Shown: piece by piece, positions 22,036 through 25,199 of the stretch
Position numbering within the stretch: the first letter of the stretch is position 1
How the letters are laid out: every line of letters starts with the position of its first letter
Assembly: GCA_964572745.1 (NCBI GenBank)
Contig: CAZNFT010000027.1
Span: 1 to 25,199 of the forward strand
Direction of reading: 5' to 3'
Origin: M50B103 sp041667565
GTDB taxonomy: Bacteria > Fidelibacterota > Fidelibacteria > Fidelibacterales > Fidelibacteraceae
Length of the DNA stretch: 25,199 nucleotides
Translations under genes and position numbers: made by a program
The notes under the pieces: generated by a model
The model's database searches: none
The model's input: only the letters and a program-made list of their open reading frames with translations
Told to the model about the DNA's origin: nothing

Positions 22036-24936
22036 ATGCATATTTTACTCAATCATAAAAAAGTCAGCTGTCATGAAGGACAAACAATTCTTGAGGTCGC
22101 TCGCGAAAATGGAATTTCTATTCCAACGCTTTGCCATGAATCCGAATTAAATGCCTATGGCTCTTGTTGGGTGTGCTCGGTAAAGCTGGAAGGTACACCG
22201 GGTTTTGTGACCTCTTGTGGAACAAAAGTTAGCGATGGTATGTCGGTGATCACGGATTCACCCGAAGTTAAAAAAGCCCGTAAAACAGCCCTGGAATTAT
22301 TGCTCTCGGATCATTATGCCGATTGCGAAGCTCCCTGTAAGATCGCGTGTCCGGATCATGTTGATATTCAGACCTATGTTTCTCTCATAGCCAATGGTAA
22401 ATTCAAAGAAGCTGTAGAAGTTATCAAGAATAATTTGCCCTTACCCATGTCGGTGGGTCGTGTGTGTCCCGCATTCTGTGAAATGGAATGTCGTCGTACC
22501 CTCGTCGATGAGCCTATTGCTATTCGTCAGCTTAAACGCTGTGCCGGTGATCTGGAAATTGATACTGACTGGTATTTTGTTCATAACAAGAAAGAAGATA
22601 AAGGCAAGAAAGTCGCTATCGTCGGTGCCGGCCCGGCAGGATTAACCGCCGGCTATTATTTAAGCACCGAGGGTTATCAAGTCGATATTTTTGAATCTTC
22701 ACCTCAGGCCGGTGGCTGGCTACGATACGGTATCCCGGAGTATCGCTTACCTAAGGCAGTTTTGGATAGAGAAATTGAGATCATGTGTAAGAACGGGATG
22801 AACATCCATTACAAGAAAAAAATGGGTAAAGATATCTTTCTAGCAGAGCTTTCAAAGGATTATGACGCTGTTTTTATGGCAATTGGCGCACAGTTGCCTT
22901 CGCCCATGAGAGCCAAGAATGCCGATATTGAGGGCTGTTTGCTGGGTGTAGATTATTTAAGAGCCGTTGCCATGGATGAAGCACCCAATATTGGCAAGAA
23001 AGTCGCTATTGTGGGTGCCGGTGATGTGGCCATCGATTGCGCGCGGACTGCCTTGCGTTCAGGAGCGGATGTTAGCTTGTTATACAGACGAACACGCACA
23101 GAAATGCCCGCAGAAAAATATGAAGTCGATGCCGCTGAAGAAGAAGGTGTAAAGCTACAATTTTTAGTTAATCCCGTCGAAATGATAGATATGGATGGCA
23201 AACTGGATAAAGTTATCATAGAAAAAATGAAATTGGGTGGGCCCGATGAAAGTGGTCGTCGTCGTCCGGAAGCCACAGGCAAGACCTACGAGGAACACTA
23301 TGATTCCATTATTGCCGCTATTTCTCAAAAGGTCGATATTTCCTGGCATGAAGATGAGAAAAACAAAGTTAAACACGAGCTAAAATTAAGCAAATGGAAT
23401 ACAGCTGAATCCGATGAAGAAACCATGCATTGGAGTGATAATGTCTTTGCCGGTGGTGATTTTCGTCTAGGTCCTGCCACTGCTATTGAAGCCGTTGCAG
23501 ACGGTAAGATCGCCGCTATTTCCATTGACAGATTCCTGCGTGGCGAAATAATGGCCTCAACTCCGCAATTTAACTCCAGAAAATCTGATAAGATCAAGGA
23601 CATGGATCCCGAAGAATTTGCAGAAATTCCCAGAAAAGATCGGCTTAAAGCCAGAAAATTAAGTATTAAAGAACGAGAACTCAACGATAAAGAAGTAGAA
23701 ATCGTCTTTGAGCAAGATAAAGCAAGCGAAGAAGCAAATCGCTGTCTGGAATGCGGTTGCATGGTCAACACGTCTTGTTTATTGCGGGATTATTCCACTG
23801 AATACGGCGCATCACAAGACCATTTTTCAGGCGAGTTGACAAAACATCCCATTGATGACACACATCCATTCATTTTACGCGATGCAAATAAATGTATTAA
23901 TTGTGGACGATGCATCAGGATTTGTGCCGAAGTACAAGGTCCTGCCGTACTGGGTTATATTTATCGCGGTTTCGCGTCTGTGGTTGGTCCGGAATTTGGC
24001 GAAAAACTAGAAGATACCGTCTGTACCACCTGTGGAAAATGTATAGAAGTCTGTCCCACCGGCGCATTACTGCCCAAAACGAAAAATTACAAAAACAATC
24101 CAAGCTATTTTAGCTATCGCGATACACGTTGTACCCAATGCGGCGCTGCTTGCTATATTACCCTGCAAGAAGAAGGCGATACTGTTTTACGCGTGGATGC
24201 GAAAGAAGGAAATACATTTAACGGACTGGATCTCTGCTATAAAGGTCGTTTTGATTGGCAGAATCTTGACTTACAATATGCCGCAGAGAGTTTGAATGAG
24301 CTTGATGTTCCTGCTGATACAGTCATGAATATATCGCCCGCTATGAGCAATGACACGATCCAATCCGCCATAGATTATGCAAAGGCTAGGGGCCTAAAGA
24401 CAGTTTCCTGCGAATTAAGAGATGATCCTTGCCAAGCTTATGCAAATTTGGCTGATCTTAAAAATGCTGAAGTGCTTGTCTTAGTCGGAGAATTAAATCA
24501 GATGATCAAAGCCAAAGCGAAATCTCTGCAACTCAAAGGCGCAAAATTGATCGTCGTCAATGATACAGACAACCGTTTTAATCGCTTAGCCGATGCTGAT
24601 CTTTGTGAATTATCTGCCCTTGAAATTGAAGAAGATGTCAAAACTGTCTTTATTTATAATCGCGAAGACCTTTCGCTCGATCAGAAAAATGACATTAAAA
24701 AACTCATGTCAACACTTGATCATTCTACTGCCTGGGTAAATTCAAATTATCTCAATACTCGCGGAATGGAAGCATTTGATATTGAGTCAGTCGATGAACT
24801 TAACACCAAACATGCCATCGTCTTTGGAAAAACTCCCGATAATCTTTCAGCTGATAAAATATATCGATTGCCCTTGAGACCATTTAGGGTGGAGGGGAGT
24901 GTCGTGAATGATTTTGGAGAGGAAATAATCCTTTAA
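22036..24936 (+). CDS. Composite NuoG/HydA-scaffold subunit with embedded GltD/NfnB-like FAD-NADPH module (StnA-like)
   Basis: A 966-residue fusion. Order: NuoG/HydA-type [2Fe-2S] domain (Cys33, Cys44, Cys47, Cys61); a HisCys-like and GltD-like junction (His93, Cys97, Cys101, Cys105, then Cys144/148/152); a GltD/NfnB flavoprotein (FAD loop GAGPAG 197-202, GWLRYGIPEYRLPK, NADPH loop GAGDVA 327-332, RRTRTEMPA 351-359, FAGGDFRLGPATAIEA 471-486); a CxxCxC-x5-C set (570/573/575/581); two [4Fe-4S] motifs (620/623/626/630 and 663/666/669/673); a MopB-type cluster (699/702/706/734); and a shortened molybdopterin-oxidoreductase-like end (about 750-966). The RR-TEMPA segment favours NADP(H). No H-cluster cysteines follow the ferredoxin motifs, so it is not a hydrogenase. 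With its two partners it best fits an electron-bifurcating NADH/NADPH/ferredoxin transhydrogenase. The alternative is an electron module for an enzyme encoded elsewhere. Confidence 0.88.
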   Translation: MHILLNHKKVSCHEGQTILEVARENGISIPTLCHESELNAYGSCWVCSVKLEGTPGFVTSCGTKVSDGMSVITDSPEVKKARKTALELLLSDHYADCEAPCKIACPDHVDIQTYVSLIANGKFKEAVEVIKNNLPLPMSVGRVCPAFCEMECRRTLVDEPIAIRQLKRCAGDLEIDTDWYFVHNKKEDKGKKVAIVGAGPAGLTAGYYLSTEGYQVDIFESSPQAGGWLRYGIPEYRLPKAVLDREIEIMCKNGMNIHYKKKMGKDIFLAELSKDYDAVFMAIGAQLPSPMRAKNADIEGCLLGVDYLRAVAMDEAPNIGKKVAIVGAGDVAIDCARTALRSGADVSLLYRRTRTEMPAEKYEVDAAEEEGVKLQFLVNPVEMIDMDGKLDKVIIEKMKLGGPDESGRRRPEATGKTYEEHYDSIIAAISQKVDISWHEDEKNKVKHELKLSKWNTAESDEETMHWSDNVFAGGDFRLGPATAIEAVADGKIAAISIDRFLRGEIMASTPQFNSRKSDKIKDMDPEEFAEIPRKDRLKARKLSIKERELNDKEVEIVFEQDKASEEANRCLECGCMVNTSCLLRDYSTEYGASQDHFSGELTKHPIDDTHPFILRDANKCINCGRCIRICAEVQGPAVLGYIYRGFASVVGPEFGEKLEDTVCTTCGKCIEVCPTGALLPKTKNYKNNPSYFSYRDTRCTQCGAACYITLQEEGDTVLRVDAKEGNTFNGLDLCYKGRFDWQNLDLQYAAESLNELDVPADTVMNISPAMSNDTIQSAIDYAKARGLKTVSCELRDDPCQAYANLADLKNAEVLVLVGELNQMIKAKAKSLQLKGAKLIVVNDTDNRFNRLADADLCELSALEIEEDVKTVFIYNREDLSLDQKNDIKKLMSTLDHSTAWVNSNYLNTRGMEAFDIESVDELNTKHAIVFGKTPDNLSADKIYRLPLRPFRVEGSVVNDFGEEIIL

Positions 24937-24967
24937 AAGATCAAAAATAAATTAAAAATGATTAAAG

Positions 24968-24996
24968 AGAGGTAGCGAGAGTTGCCTTTATTATTA
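24968..24996 (+). terminator. Candidate terminator after the redox operon
   Basis: AGAGGTA (24968-24974) can pair with TGCCTTT (24983-24989) across an 8-nt loop, with two G-T pairs, and TATTATTAT follows from 24989. It lies 31 bp after the stop of the large subunit. The stem is modest and the T-run interrupted. Confidence 0.4.
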
Positions 24997-25004
24997 TAAT
25001 ATGG

Positions 25005-25024
25005 AGACGCAGCATGCTGCGTCT
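25005..25024. repeat. 20-bp perfect palindrome
   Basis: AGACGCAGCATGCTGCGTCT is a perfect self-complementary 20-mer. It is much richer in GC than the flanking AT-rich spacer. Palindromes built on GAGACGC...GCGTCTC are a familiar class of dispersed intergenic element. It lies past the candidate terminator of the redox operon. Confidence 0.7.
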
Positions 25025-25138
25025 GTACATACATATCATCTTATTGTCGCCACTTCATAGCTCTCGTCTTATTCAAGCTAGGATCATTTTATCATTACAT
25101 AAGAATGGAATGTGTATAGATAATAAGGTTAGATTAAG

Positions 25139-25167
25139 AATATGCGACCCCGCCGGGGTCGTATATT
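25139..25167. repeat. Long GC-cored inverted repeat (13-bp stem)
   Basis: CGACCCC (25145-25151) pairs with GGGGTCG (25155-25161) around loop GCC. The stem continues outward through one G-T pair and five A-T pairs to 25139 and 25167, giving about 13 bp. The next bases are TCATGG with no T-run, so a dispersed repeat is likelier than a terminator. It lies about 115 bp from the 20-bp palindrome, near the window edge, and the stretch between them holds no gene I can support. Confidence 0.65.
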
Positions 25168-25199
25168 TCATGGGTATCATTTTTTCTATAGACATGTAA

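Noticed and set aside
19811..24936. Electron-bifurcating [FeFe] hydrogenase (HydABC)
   Set aside because: The large subunit has no H-cluster domain or its cysteine motifs; a GltD-like module and a MopB-like end occupy the protein instead.
19811..24936. Respiratory complex I
   Set aside because: No membrane subunits or NuoBCD/I genes follow, and the NuoF-like subunit has the extra terminal Fe-S domains of soluble bifurcating enzymes.
25014..25199. 61-residue plus-strand frame at the right end
   Set aside because: It starts inside the 20-bp palindrome and reads through the second inverted repeat; no protein-like signal.

Overview
The window is about 25 kb of AT-rich, densely coded bacterial DNA. 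It probably comes from the Fibrobacterota-Chlorobiota-Bacteroidota (FCB) superphylum; Cloacimonadota is a plausible guess. The pointers are an S46 dipeptidyl-peptidase, a Bat-type gene cluster, a SPOR protein, a golvesin-domain amidase of the kind usually labelled 'xanthan lyase', and many starts with no clear Shine-Dalgarno. No rRNA, tRNA, CRISPR array or insertion-sequence transposase was recognised.

Layout. 1-170: a degenerate tandem repeat enclosing a UUCG hairpin. 171-2395 (minus): a three-gene overlapping operon, read in the order metal-binding lipoprotein (ZnuA/TroA fold), EamA-type drug/metabolite transporter, Ogt alkyl-DNA repair protein. 2551-12593 (plus): a long run of envelope genes. 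These are a secreted GATase-like protein (often mislabelled 'asparagine synthetase B'), a peptidase C26 amidotransferase, a 1026-residue lipoprotein amidase with golvesin and FN3 domains, then BatC-like, BatD and BatE, a SPOR protein and a TPR protein. 12746-13906: a sigma-54 activator with no receiver domain. 14034-16359: a tightly overlapped cobalamin adenosyltransferase, quinolinate synthase and coiled-coil lipoprotein. 16424-18532 and 18889-19617 (minus): an S46 peptidase and an arylamine N-acetyltransferase-like protein, separated by a 356-bp non-coding stretch with a GC-richer block. 19811-24936 (plus): a three-gene flavin/iron-sulfur complex. 24937-25199: a candidate terminator and two strong palindromes.

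How the parts work together. The most interesting system is the 19811-24936 operon. It has a NuoE/HydC-like subunit, a NuoF/HydB-like subunit and a 966-residue subunit in which a GltD/NfnB-like FAD-NADPH module is spliced into a NuoG/HydA-like iron-sulfur scaffold. The C-terminus is a shrunken, catalytically empty molybdopterin-oxidoreductase domain. It has no H-cluster and no visible molybdenum site, so it is best read as a Stn-type (Sporomusa-type Nfn) electron-bifurcating transhydrogenase linking NADH, NADPH and ferredoxin. The 2551-12593 run looks like an envelope module: secreted or membrane proteins with protein-protein interaction and peptidoglycan-related domains. It carries BatC/D/E without the usual MoxR, DUF58, BatA and BatB partners inside the window. 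Start sites, residue numbers and domain limits were read by eye and are approximate.
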